A DNA stretch of 41,934 nucleotides from Candidatus Saccharimonadota bacterium (GTDB taxonomy: Bacteria > Patescibacteriota > Saccharimonadia > Saccharimonadales > Saccharimonadaceae), in NCBI GenBank assembly GCA_017652105.1, contig JAGCBP010000020.1, positions 1 through 41,934 on the forward strand. Direction: 5' to 3'. Of this stretch, positions 32,591 to 40,601 are shown piece after piece. The notes beneath the pieces were generated by a model. That model was given only the letters and a program-made list of their open reading frames with translations, was not told where the DNA came from and made no database searches. Position numbers and translations under genes: made by a program. Position 1 is the first letter of the stretch, and each line of letters starts with the position of its first letter.

Positions 32591-32656
32591 CTATTTAATG
32601 CGGTGCACTCTGATGTCAGAAGTTTTGGACTTTTTGGCCACAACTGTGATTTTCAT
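32591..32656 (-). CDS. 21-residue basic microprotein coupled to der (family member B)
   Basis: The ATG overlaps the der stop (ATGA), and AAAGGCG lies in the last der codons, so ribosomes can restart. The peptide begins MKITVVAKKSKTSD and ends IRVHRIK; no membrane segment. It shares VVAxxS(K/R)TxxI(K/R)V and about nine of twenty residues with microprotein A (11172-11246), at different codons. An intrinsic terminator follows directly, so this is the last cistron of the unit. The basic charge suggests binding to RNA or the ribosome (inference). No known family recognised. Confidence 0.6.
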   Translation of the reverse strand: MKITVVAKKSKTSDIRVHRIK

Positions 32657-34074
32657 TTTTCGCCTTTCTGCCCACGCTTACTATTATCACTTCGGTATGA
32701 AAACATAATCGGTGTCCCAATCAACGGGTACTTTTCACGAATTTTCCGTTCCAAAAATCTCTTCCAGGACCAGTGTAAAAGCCCCAAATCGTGCCCATGT
32801 AACACAAACCAAGGTGGGCAAGTATCAGTCTGGACCAGATATTTTGGCTTCGGATGGGTGTTTTTGAGCCCAGCCGGCAAATGCTCCAAAACCGCCTCGC
32901 TTAAAATCTTATTCAGTTCAGAGGTCGGAATCTCGGTATGGCGTGCTGCATCTACCTCTAGGGCTAGCTCAAAAATCTGGGTGACATTTTTGCCGCTCTC
33001 AGATGAAGTCAAAATCACCGGTGCGTACGGCAAAAAGTCGTAATCTCGTTCTAAATCATCCAAAAGAAAATCTGCCGCAGTGCGATTTTTGATATTCTCC
33101 TCGCCAAAATAATTAGTCGGCTCGGCATTTTCCAAAAGATCAGACTTGGTCACCACCATAATAATTCCCTTACCGGCCTCTATAATCTGTCCGGCTAGAC
33201 TTTGGTCTAATTTGACATGCGGCTCAGTAGAATCAATGAGTAGGCAGCAAATATCCGCTTCCTCAATCGCGGCCAAGGTCCGAATCGCCGAGAATTTCTC
33301 AATTCCTACCTCTCTTTTCCCCGGGCGGCGCAACCCCGCCGTATCTAGAATTTCAATCTCTCGCCCCTTGTACTTAACAGAAACCCGATTAACATCTCTT
33401 GTCGTCCCCTGGCGAGATGAAACAATCGCTTGCTGTTTTTTGCCAAGAGTATTAAACAGAGAGGATTTCCCCACATTCGGCCGTCCGATGAGAGCGAGTT
33501 TCAAGGTATTAGAATCGCCGTTTTGGGGGATTCCGGAGGTTGCTACCGAGGATAAGCGCCCGAGCCCCGTGAAGACGGGTGCGAGGGACGCGGCCCCCAA
33601 AATGGCTGATTCTAATACCTTAACCCCCTCTCCCGTAGTGGCCGAAACATAAAAACTCTTCTCTGGTGCGATTCCGAGAGCCCTAAATTCAGCCAGCGGC
33701 AAAGACTCAGATAAATCGCACTTATTCAGAACCAAAAACACCGGTTTTTTGGACCTAAGCGCATCTTTAGCGATTTTAGCATCCTTTTGGTCAAAATACT
33801 TCGAGGAATCTAACACCACCAAAATCGCATCAGCTGATTCTATCGCATCGGTAATTTGGTCTTGTATAGAGGCTTCAAAGTCATCGGTAGGATCCTTCAA
33901 CCCTGCCGTATCAATCAAAACAAAAGCATCATCAATCGTCGCCACCACATTATCACGCGTAGTACCCTCCTCGCGCGCCACGATTGCGATATTTTTATGT
34001 GCCATCCGATTGAGAATGCTAGATTTTCCAGCATTTGTTTGACCAATCAAAGCTACAATCGGTAAGCGTTTCAT
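32653..34074 (-). CDS. der: Ribosome-associated GTPase Der (EngA)
   Basis: Double-Era GTPase needed for 50S assembly. 473 residues. First G domain: GQTNAGKSSILN (G1), DTAGL (G3), NKCD (G4). Second: GRPNVGKSSLFN, DTAGLRRPGK, TKSD. A KH-like C-terminal domain follows (LVQTDTCPPWFVLHG, then LIGTPIMFSYRSDN). G1 of the first domain reads GQTNAGKS rather than GRPNVGKS. The linker at ~150-190 is short. AAGGGG precedes the ATG by seven bases. It lies downstream of tRNA-Glu on the same strand, with a copy of the tRNA 3' end in between. Confidence 0.95.
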   Translation of the reverse strand: MKRLPIVALIGQTNAGKSSILNRMAHKNIAIVAREEGTTRDNVVATIDDAFVLIDTAGLKDPTDDFEASIQDQITDAIESADAILVVLDSSKYFDQKDAKIAKDALRSKKPVFLVLNKCDLSESLPLAEFRALGIAPEKSFYVSATTGEGVKVLESAILGAASLAPVFTGLGRLSSVATSGIPQNGDSNTLKLALIGRPNVGKSSLFNTLGKKQQAIVSSRQGTTRDVNRVSVKYKGREIEILDTAGLRRPGKREVGIEKFSAIRTLAAIEEADICCLLIDSTEPHVKLDQSLAGQIIEAGKGIIMVVTKSDLLENAEPTNYFGEENIKNRTAADFLLDDLERDYDFLPYAPVILTSSESGKNVTQIFELALEVDAARHTEIPTSELNKILSEAVLEHLPAGLKNTHPKPKYLVQTDTCPPWFVLHGHDLGLLHWSWKRFLERKIREKYPLIGTPIMFSYRSDNSKRGQKGEK

Positions 34075-34094
34075 AAAAAAATCCCCTTATGGTT

Positions 34095-34118
34095 ATCTGG
34101 TGATTCCGGCGGGAGTCG
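34095..34118 (-). repeat. 24-base copy of the tRNA-Glu 3' end
   Basis: Identical to 34170-34193, which spans the T-arm/acceptor 3' half and CCA end of tRNA-Glu plus three flanking bases. The copies are 75 bases apart. The fragment cannot form a tRNA. Direct repeats of a tRNA 3' end are the usual mark of site-specific integration, but only 51 bases lie between and no integrase is present. Confidence 0.75.
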
Positions 34119-34172
34119 CATCGAGCGAAGTGACATTCAACTCCGCTTTTTTGTGCGTTCTCGCAGAGAATC

Positions 34173-34249
34173 TGGTGATTCCGGCGGGAGTCGAACCCGC
34201 GATTTTCTGGATGAGAACCAGACGTCCTAGACCACTAGACGACGGAACC
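34173..34249 (-). tRNA. tRNA-Glu (anticodon UUC)
   Basis: Complete cloverleaf on the minus strand: acceptor ggttccg with cggaatc (one G-U pair), D-arm, anticodon stem tctgg/ccaga with loop TTCTCAT (anticodon TTC), T-arm cgggttcgactcccg, encoded CCA. It supplies the tRNA for GltX, encoded nearby. Confidence 0.95.
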
Positions 34250-34275
34250 ACACTTTTATTATAACACAAAAATAT

Positions 34276-35508
34276 CTAATATTCAACAGAGCCATATTGA
34301 GGCACTGCCTCTACAAAAGTTTGCCCAGGCGCCAGTGCAATCTTATTGCCACTTTCATCAAAGAACTCAATTTGCTCGGCCACCGAGGCTTTTTTCCAAG
34401 TACCAGGAATTACTATGCCATTCTGAAACACATAAGCCTTTCCAGTTCCCACCGTAGTAATATCCTCATGGTAATTGTCCGATGCACGCTTCTCAGGTAC
34501 AAACATCGCTATCACCACTGCCGGCTCAAGTTGCTTCAAAGTACAGTTGTCCTCGGGATTTTTTTCGCCTAAATCTCCAGCAGGGCAAGCGTAAATATCA
34601 TGAGAGTAGCCACTGGCGTAGCTCCTAGCGTAAGTATTATTATCGGCATTGTAATTATAGCGCACGTTAAAATTAGCTAGTCCGCCAAAATTCACACCAA
34701 AAGCTATAACTTTCCCTGCTAGGCTAGAGGTTTTACCGTTAGATTTTTCGTAAATCACTAATTTTTCCTCTACCAGAGAATCAATCCGAGATTTCAAAGA
34801 TTCCTCCGGTGTCATTCTGGCAAAACCTTTAATTTCCGAACCACTATAGCCCCTGTCGGCACTCATTTTGGCTAGTAGTGTAGAAGTAGTAAACAGATTA
34901 TTCCATCTCCTCGTACCGTAAGTGCCTCTATACATATAGGTGTAATTTTCGGTTAAATCCTTGTAGCTGCGCACAGCCTGAAGCGCATCTGGCGCACCAC
35001 CAGCATGGACAATCGTACAATCAAAAGGCGCATCCCATTGCAAATAATACAGGCGCAAAGATCGAATCGGCCCAATAATCGCAGAAGTAGGATTTTGGTA
35101 AATTGCCGCAAACCTCGTAATCCCAGATTCGGCAATCGCTTCAAACACCACTCCAGCTTCGTTAAGTCCCGCTTGCGGGCGGGCACCATCCGTGCCGTTA
35201 GGGGTCTGTATGCAGTATGCCGGCGCCGTTACCTGTGCCGCTTCAGCTAATGGCAAACCAGTTAAATTACTATATATATTATTTTCAGTCTTTTTAGACG
35301 GAATCTCTGGAAAAACAGCTCCAATTCCAGTTTTTTCTGCCGGCAAAAGGCCAAAAACCAAGGCAACAACCCCACCGATCAAACTCAAAGATCCTAAAAC
35401 ATAAAACAAAACCAAAGTTTTTTTGTTTGAGTTTTCCACAGGCTTTTTATGCAAATCGCCGGATTTTTTAAGGGGTGATTTGTCGTTTTTTGATTTTTTA
35501 GCCTTCAT
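34276..35508 (-). CDS. DUF3048 (YerB-like) membrane-anchored protein
   Basis: 410 residues. A basic Lys-rich N-terminus is followed by a membrane helix (VLFYVLGSLSLIGGVVALVFGLL, in pieces, ~31-53), then the DUF3048 pattern: NLTGLPL, ARPQAGLNEAGVVFEAIAESGITRFAAIYQ and IGPIRSLRLYYLQWD. A C-terminal domain ends with KIALAPGQTFVEAVP, the family's usual close. The exact role of YerB-like proteins is not established; it is extracytoplasmic by topology. GTGGAG lies before the ATG. It is transcribed away from the 35582 surface gene. Confidence 0.88.
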   Translation of the reverse strand: MKAKKSKNDKSPLKKSGDLHKKPVENSNKKTLVLFYVLGSLSLIGGVVALVFGLLPAEKTGIGAVFPEIPSKKTENNIYSNLTGLPLAEAAQVTAPAYCIQTPNGTDGARPQAGLNEAGVVFEAIAESGITRFAAIYQNPTSAIIGPIRSLRLYYLQWDAPFDCTIVHAGGAPDALQAVRSYKDLTENYTYMYRGTYGTRRWNNLFTTSTLLAKMSADRGYSGSEIKGFARMTPEESLKSRIDSLVEEKLVIYEKSNGKTSSLAGKVIAFGVNFGGLANFNVRYNYNADNNTYARSYASGYSHDIYACPAGDLGEKNPEDNCTLKQLEPAVVIAMFVPEKRASDNYHEDITTVGTGKAYVFQNGIVIPGTWKKASVAEQIEFFDESGNKIALAPGQTFVEAVPQYGSVEY

Positions 35509-35581
35509 TTTTTTGAATCTCCACGTTAAATTCTTATAATAATTTTATCACATTTTTAAAAGCTTGTGTTATAATTAGTTC

Positions 35582-36562
35582 ATGATCAGGTCAATACATA
35601 AAATAAAAATGGCTTCTGTTACCGCGTTAACAGCGTCCGCGCCGATCTTAGCTCTCGCAGCAATTTCGGTACCTGTTAAGGCCGACAATCCTCAGAATGT
35701 CGACTTCAATGTCAATGTTTCAGAAGTTCTCACCGTATCTATTACGGACCCAGCTTCGTGGGCAAGCGGAGATTTGACAAATGCGGGCGGAAACAACACT
35801 CTAGTGAGTGATCTATTGCGTAACAAGGTTACAGTTTCGGCTGTTACAAACAATGCAACCGGGGTAACCGTGTCTATGTACACAAATAATACTAACCTTA
35901 TTAATCAAGCGGTCAGTAGTCAAACAATCCCTACATTAGGAGAGACTTACACCGCCGGAAATTTCCCAATCAATGCTTGGGGATACTCTATCGATGATAC
36001 CGCAGCGGGGACTACAAGCGCTAATTATAATGCGCTCAGCACTACCGCGCAGCAAATTTTCACAACCGTAGGTACCGCCGATGTTACTACCGGCTCCCAA
36101 GACGTCTTCTTTGGCGCCAAAGCGGATAGTACTAAAAAATCTGGTACTTACGCTCAGACGGTTTACTTCTCAGCTGTAACTGGTACAATCGATACCGATC
36201 CAAATCCTGAGAACCCGCTTAACCCTACAAATCCGTCTACACCATCTCCAGTGGATAACACCCCAACTTACGCAAACAACACTGGCAATCCAGCCACCGG
36301 TCAAACCGTGTACACTAGACGCACTACTTCCGGTAGCGGTACAAGCCCAGTTTCGGGTGCTACCAAGACTACTACCTCCGAAGTCAGCAAAGGCGACACT
36401 AGAAATTCGTACTCGAACCCAGCTGGTGTGACGACCGCGTCTACTCCAGATTCTAGCTCATCGCTAGCTGTTGCTCTTGGTGTAGCCGCTGGTGTAGCTG
36501 CCGTGTCCGGTCTAGCCTTCTTTGTAGCCGCCAAACGTCGCAAAGACGATGACGAAGAATAA
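35582..36562 (+). CDS. Secreted surface protein with C-terminal membrane anchor
   Basis: 326 residues. Signal sequence (VTALTASAPILALAAISVPVKA). The main domain (~40-205) includes VTNNATGVTVSMYTNN, INAWGYSIDD and KKSGTYAQTVYFSAVTG and matches the N-terminal domain of the 802-residue protein. A Pro/Asn/Thr-rich linker follows (NPENPLNPTNPSTPSP), then a membrane helix and a charged tail (AVALGVAAGVAAVSGLAFF + AAKRRKDDDEE, in pieces). No LPXTG motif precedes the helix. TATAAT (35570-35575), preceded by TGTGT, is six bases before the ATG: leaderless. Ends at a bidirectional terminator. Confidence 0.8.
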   Translation: MIRSIHKIKMASVTALTASAPILALAAISVPVKADNPQNVDFNVNVSEVLTVSITDPASWASGDLTNAGGNNTLVSDLLRNKVTVSAVTNNATGVTVSMYTNNTNLINQAVSSQTIPTLGETYTAGNFPINAWGYSIDDTAAGTTSANYNALSTTAQQIFTTVGTADVTTGSQDVFFGAKADSTKKSGTYAQTVYFSAVTGTIDTDPNPENPLNPTNPSTPSPVDNTPTYANNTGNPATGQTVYTRRTTSGSGTSPVSGATKTTTSEVSKGDTRNSYSNPAGVTTASTPDSSSSLAVALGVAAGVAAVSGLAFFVAAKRRKDDDEE

Positions 36563-36595
36563 CAATAAACACTAGGTATTGACCGATATTCTTGT

Positions 36596-36624
36596 AAAAC
36601 TACCCCCCAAAAGGGGGTAGTTTT
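36596..36624. terminator. Bidirectional intrinsic terminator
   Basis: Twelve-base perfect stem aaaactaccccc/gggggtagtttt with a five-base loop, followed by T tracts in both directions. It separates the plus-strand surface gene from the minus-strand gltX, whose stop overlaps the stem's edge. Confidence 0.85.
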
Positions 36625-38068
36625 ATAGGCTTCTTGCGACCGCGTTTAAACGTGCCAAAGTTACACTCTTGCCCAGTACATCTAAGGTTAAATTCAAAGC
36701 TGGACTAAATGGCGCAAAACTCACCGCAATTCTGATTAGTGAGAAAAGTTCGGCTGGTTTTTTGTCGGTTTCAGTGAGAAGCCAGTTTAGAGCCTCTTGC
36801 AAACTATCTGGTTCCCAGTTCTCTACGCTAGACAGTGTAGAAATGGTTATTTTTAATAAGTCCTCTATTTCTGCTTCCGACATTTTCTTTAAGAATTTGT
36901 TAGATTTTAGCATATCAGTGTCTATCTCTGGATCCTTAAAGAAATAATCAGTCATACTTCCAAGATCAGATAGAGTTTTTAGTCTATCATAGATCACCGA
37001 AAGCACTCTCAAGCGGTATTCTTCACTATAATTGTCGGCAGATTCCGGCCAAAAGCCAGCAGTTCTATTGTACAGAGCCTCAGCTCCGTTATTATCAAAA
37101 ATCCGCCTAATCCACTGTCCGTTCATCCAGAGAAGTTTAGTTTCGTCGTAGCGTGCGCCAGATTTCTGGATCTTTTCGAGGGAAAACTTTTTAATTAATT
37201 CTTCCATCGTATAGATTTCTTGCTCTGTGCCGTCATTCCATCCCAGACAAGCGAGGTAATTCAACATTGCTTCATGGAGCACCCCGTCATTTCGATATTC
37301 GGTGACAGACTTAGCACCGTCGCGTTTTCCGAGCTTTTTGTTTCCCGTCGGCGCTAAAATATGCGGCAAAGATACCAAAACCGGCCGTTTTATCCCTAGC
37401 GCATCATAAAGCGCCAAATAATTCGGTGTAGAGGAAAGATATTCCACGCCTCTCATCACATGAGTTACACCCATTTCCGTATCATCTATAATATGGGCAA
37501 AATTGTAAGTTGGAAAACCATCTTTTTTGATCAAAATAATGTCATCTTGAGTTTCTGGACCCGCGTGCATCGGCCCCATTACCGCATCAACCCAATCGTA
37601 TTCCTTCGGCTCAGACAAAAACCGAACTGGCACACCTTCATGAAGCTCAAAATCTAGCTTCTCTGGGCGAAAATTTCTATACAAAAACGGAATTTTCTTT
37701 TCACTACATTCTTTGCGGTATTTTTCTATCACCTCTGGAGGCGTAGGATCAGAATACGCTCTGCCGGCAGCCAGTAGTTTCTTGATATACTCGTGGTAAT
37801 GCCCCAATCTTTCACTCTGAAAATATGGACCGTGGTCACCGCCAACTTCTGGGCCTTCATCCCATTCTAGCCCTAGCCATTGCAATGTATCCTCGATTAG
37901 CTCAGTGGCGCCATCCACATAGCGCTCTCTGTCGGTATCCTCAATCCTTAGAATAAAATCCCCATCGTTTTGCCTCGCCAAAAGATACGGATAAATTGCA
38001 CTCCGCACGTTTCCTATATGGATATATCCAGTTGGGCTCGGTGCAAATCTAGTTACAACTTTATTCAT
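36623..38068 (-). CDS. gltX: Glutamate-tRNA ligase
   Basis: Class I aminoacyl-tRNA synthetase charging tRNA-Glu. 481 residues. HIGH motif as PSPTGYIHIGNVRSA; KMSKS motif as KKLGKRDGAKS (Leu-Gly replaces Met-Ser, a tolerated GluRS variation). LRIEDTDRERY and ARYDETKLLWMNGQWIR are family landmarks. The C-terminal anticodon-binding domain is shorter than in E. coli type sequences only at its end. CPR often make Gln-tRNA through GatCAB, so this may be non-discriminating; not testable here. TATAAT (38081-38076) is seven bases before the ATG: leaderless. Confidence 0.96.
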   Translation of the reverse strand: MNKVVTRFAPSPTGYIHIGNVRSAIYPYLLARQNDGDFILRIEDTDRERYVDGATELIEDTLQWLGLEWDEGPEVGGDHGPYFQSERLGHYHEYIKKLLAAGRAYSDPTPPEVIEKYRKECSEKKIPFLYRNFRPEKLDFELHEGVPVRFLSEPKEYDWVDAVMGPMHAGPETQDDIILIKKDGFPTYNFAHIIDDTEMGVTHVMRGVEYLSSTPNYLALYDALGIKRPVLVSLPHILAPTGNKKLGKRDGAKSVTEYRNDGVLHEAMLNYLACLGWNDGTEQEIYTMEELIKKFSLEKIQKSGARYDETKLLWMNGQWIRRIFDNNGAEALYNRTAGFWPESADNYSEEYRLRVLSVIYDRLKTLSDLGSMTDYFFKDPEIDTDMLKSNKFLKKMSEAEIEDLLKITISTLSSVENWEPDSLQEALNWLLTETDKKPAELFSLIRIAVSFAPFSPALNLTLDVLGKSVTLARLNAVARSL

Positions 38069-38086
38069 CTCTATAATTATATCACA

Positions 38087-38956
38087 TTATAGTGATGTCG
38101 CGATAGTTTTCATCTGTTTCTTGGTGAGCTCGCCGCTATTCACTGTCAATTTGTATAGCATACCCCCATTTACCCAAGTTTCCCACCTATCTCCCATATA
38201 TAGAGTTAAGCCATTTTCTCTAATCACTGTGTATTCGTCGCCGTAATTCACCTTAACATAGTTATTAAGAAGTGCGTTAGAGTCCCAATTAGAATTTTCC
38301 TCGCTTATAGTATAAGAGCTATCACCATTTTTAAAAGTCATCGAGACTTTGCCGCTCATCGAACTTACATCGGATAGAGTAAACCCACGTGGTATATAAT
38401 CCGGATAAGATGCCTCAATTCCAGACTGCATAGCCGCTACTTTTAGTGACATATCTGTCGAAGTCAAATTGACAAAATAAACAATCGCAAAAACTATGAT
38501 AGTAGAACACACCGTCACTAGTGCAGCTCGAGCGAAACTAAAATTATAACGGAAGCGTTTTCGGCCGCGATGCGTCTCTGTCTCGTGTATTCTTTTGGCG
38601 CTATTTACAGCCTTTTTAATCTCATATTCCTTGATTTCTTTAGCTGTCGGTTTAGCGACGGGAGCAGGCGCCGATTTTTTAGTAGCAACCTTTTTTAGAG
38701 GTTTTTCTGGCTGTTTTGAGATTGTTTTCTTTGAAACAGGAGCTTCTTTGGCTACATCTCTAATAATGATCTTTGGTTCATGGGTTTTTTCTGCCCGAGT
38801 GATTTTTAGTGTTTCAAATTGCTCGGCCTCAGGCTTATTTGCAGCGTTTCTCGAAAAACTCGCCGGTCTTGCGGATGAGGAAGTCTTGGGTTTTTGCACT
38901 GTGCGGGCATTAACCCCACGCTTTTTGCTAGTCTGTTTTTTGCCTTTTTCGGCCAT
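38087..38956 (-). CDS. Membrane protein with DUF4367-like extracytoplasmic domain
   Basis: 289 residues from MAEKGKKQTSKKRG. A long Lys/Pro/Ala-rich cytoplasmic half (~1-150), one membrane helix (ALVTVCSTIIVFAIVYFV, ~155-172), then a compact domain: YPDYIPRGFTLSDVSSMSG, VSMTFKNGDSSYTISEE, WETWVNGGMLYKLTVNSGELTKKQMKTIA (in pieces). This order resembles DUF4367, found in anti-sigma-like and sporulation-like membrane proteins. An ATG ten codons earlier was rejected because GTGAGGT is correctly placed for this one. Role unknown. Confidence 0.7.
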   Translation of the reverse strand: MAEKGKKQTSKKRGVNARTVQKPKTSSSARPASFSRNAANKPEAEQFETLKITRAEKTHEPKIIIRDVAKEAPVSKKTISKQPEKPLKKVATKKSAPAPVAKPTAKEIKEYEIKKAVNSAKRIHETETHRGRKRFRYNFSFARAALVTVCSTIIVFAIVYFVNLTSTDMSLKVAAMQSGIEASYPDYIPRGFTLSDVSSMSGKVSMTFKNGDSSYTISEENSNWDSNALLNNYVKVNYGDEYTVIRENGLTLYMGDRWETWVNGGMLYKLTVNSGELTKKQMKTIATSL

Positions 38957-39035
38957 ATTTACCTCACTTGTTCTATATATAATCATACTAGATTTGCCTT
39001 AAAAAAACAATAGCAAAATGTGTTATAATTGCTTT

Positions 39036-40448
39036 ATGGATATAGAAAAACGCGCACGTCGCCAAAGCCGTCGCATTATCATATCTGAAGTTTTGATGGT
39101 CCTAACTGTAATCGCTACAGTTTCCATTTTGGCTTTTATTGTTTCTGGTTATTGGGTTAGTCCCGATTTTAAAATCGAACGTCAAGGGCTACTTCAGATT
39201 TATTCCACTCCTACCGGTGCTGATGTAGAAGTAGATGGCAATCCGTCTTCTTGGCTTCAACGTACTAACACCTCAAAAACTCTTACTGCTGGCGAGCACA
39301 CCATCAAGCTGACAAAAGAAGGCTACGATACTTGGTCGCGTACTATCAATATCACAGAAGGATTACTTTATCGGTTGCATTATCCGCGGCTATTTTTAAC
39401 TAATCGCACCGAAGAAACCATCGGCGAGTATTCTGCCAATTTTGCCACTGTCAGCCCAGATCGAAACACTTTGCTTCTGGGCAATAACACTACGAGTTGG
39501 CAGCTTATTAATCTCGATACCGAAAATATCAAACCTATAGATATAGATTTGTCCAAAATTCTACCATTCTCTAGTCTTGCCGAGGGTGCCTCTACTGGCC
39601 TTTTCTCCGGCGCAGTTGAATCTGCCGATTGGGCCGCCGACAATGAGCATTTACTTCTCAAAATAAAACAAGATACCACTGTTAACTGGTTGATTATTAA
39701 TGTCAAAAATCCAGGTAGTTCCGTCAATCTCACCAAAGAATTCAATGCCGATTTCCAAGAAATTAAAATTTTGAATCAGTCGGCTAGCGATCTTTTGGCT
39801 ACTACCAGTAATAATCTCCATCGCATCGATGCTTCTTCCAAACAGATCTCAGCTATTCTAGTGCCAGATGTGATTTATTTTGATTATTACGACCAAGACG
39901 TGGTTTTTTCTGCAAAAGATCAATCCGCTGAGGCTAGCACTCCGTATTATATTGGCTTGATGAGACTAGGTAGCGACGAAATCAAAACTTTGAAAACCAC
40001 TACCTCGATAGATCGCCCAGTTATCACCAAGTTTTATGAAGATGATTATATCGGCGTAGTGGATGATAATTCTATCAAATTATATACCAAAAATGATTTT
40101 ACCGAGAAAAACGCTTTTCCGCTCTCGTTTAAACCGGATTATATCAAAATTGGTATGGCCGGTGAAGCCATTATCATGTATAGCGGTGGACATATCATCA
40201 CTTTGGATATGGAAGCGATGGAGATATTCGACTGGAGTACCGGTACCGATAAGTTTGGCTGGCTTGATAGCAGCATGATTTACGCCGCTAAAGATGGTGC
40301 TCTCAATGTTTACGATTTTAATGGGCTCAATCACCGGATTTTATCCTCTAATGTGTCCTCTCACTTCCCTGTCACGATTACAGCAGATAAATATCTCTAC
40401 TATTTCCGCGATGGTTCGCTCATCCGTGAATATCTTTTTGAGCGTTAA
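39036..40448 (+). CDS. PEGA-domain membrane protein
   Basis: 470 residues from MDIEKRARRQSRR. One membrane helix (ISEVLMVLTVIATVSILAFIVSGYW, in pieces, ~16-40). The PEGA domain (~50-110) reads GLLQIYSTPTGADVEVDGNPS and LTAGEHTIKLTKEGYDTWSRTINI. The remainder looks like a beta-propeller of WD/NHL-like blades (SADWAADNEHLLLKI, LGWLD-type strands). PEGA domains occur on surface proteins, but no substrate can be inferred. An ATG six codons upstream lies inside the promoter; TATAAT (39024-39029) is six bases before this ATG: leaderless. Confidence 0.82.
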   Translation: MDIEKRARRQSRRIIISEVLMVLTVIATVSILAFIVSGYWVSPDFKIERQGLLQIYSTPTGADVEVDGNPSSWLQRTNTSKTLTAGEHTIKLTKEGYDTWSRTINITEGLLYRLHYPRLFLTNRTEETIGEYSANFATVSPDRNTLLLGNNTTSWQLINLDTENIKPIDIDLSKILPFSSLAEGASTGLFSGAVESADWAADNEHLLLKIKQDTTVNWLIINVKNPGSSVNLTKEFNADFQEIKILNQSASDLLATTSNNLHRIDASSKQISAILVPDVIYFDYYDQDVVFSAKDQSAEASTPYYIGLMRLGSDEIKTLKTTTSIDRPVITKFYEDDYIGVVDDNSIKLYTKNDFTEKNAFPLSFKPDYIKIGMAGEAIIMYSGGHIITLDMEAMEIFDWSTGTDKFGWLDSSMIYAAKDGALNVYDFNGLNHRILSSNVSSHFPVTITADKYLYYFRDGSLIREYLFER

Positions 40449-40458
40449 GCAACAAAAA

Positions 40459-40545
40459 TGGTGGGCGAAGTGGGAATCGAACCCACATGGTATTGCTACC
40501 ACCAGATTTTGAGTCTAGCGCGTCTACCAATTCCGCCATTCGCCC
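40459..40545 (-). tRNA. tRNA-Leu (anticodon CAA)
   Basis: Minus strand. Acceptor gggcgaa with ttcgccc, long variable arm (tggtggtagcaatacca region), anticodon loop CTCAAAA giving CAA, T-arm gtgggttcgattcccac, encoded CCA. 87 bases, as expected for a class II tRNA. Confidence 0.93.
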
Positions 40546-40601
40546 ACGAAAGGTGTATCTATATTTTAGCACATTTTATCAAAATATGCTATAATTAATC
40601 T

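Noticed and set aside
36280-36310. NPATG as an LPXTG sorting signal in the 326-residue surface protein
   Set aside because: It is about 80 residues before the C-terminal membrane helix instead of directly in front of it.
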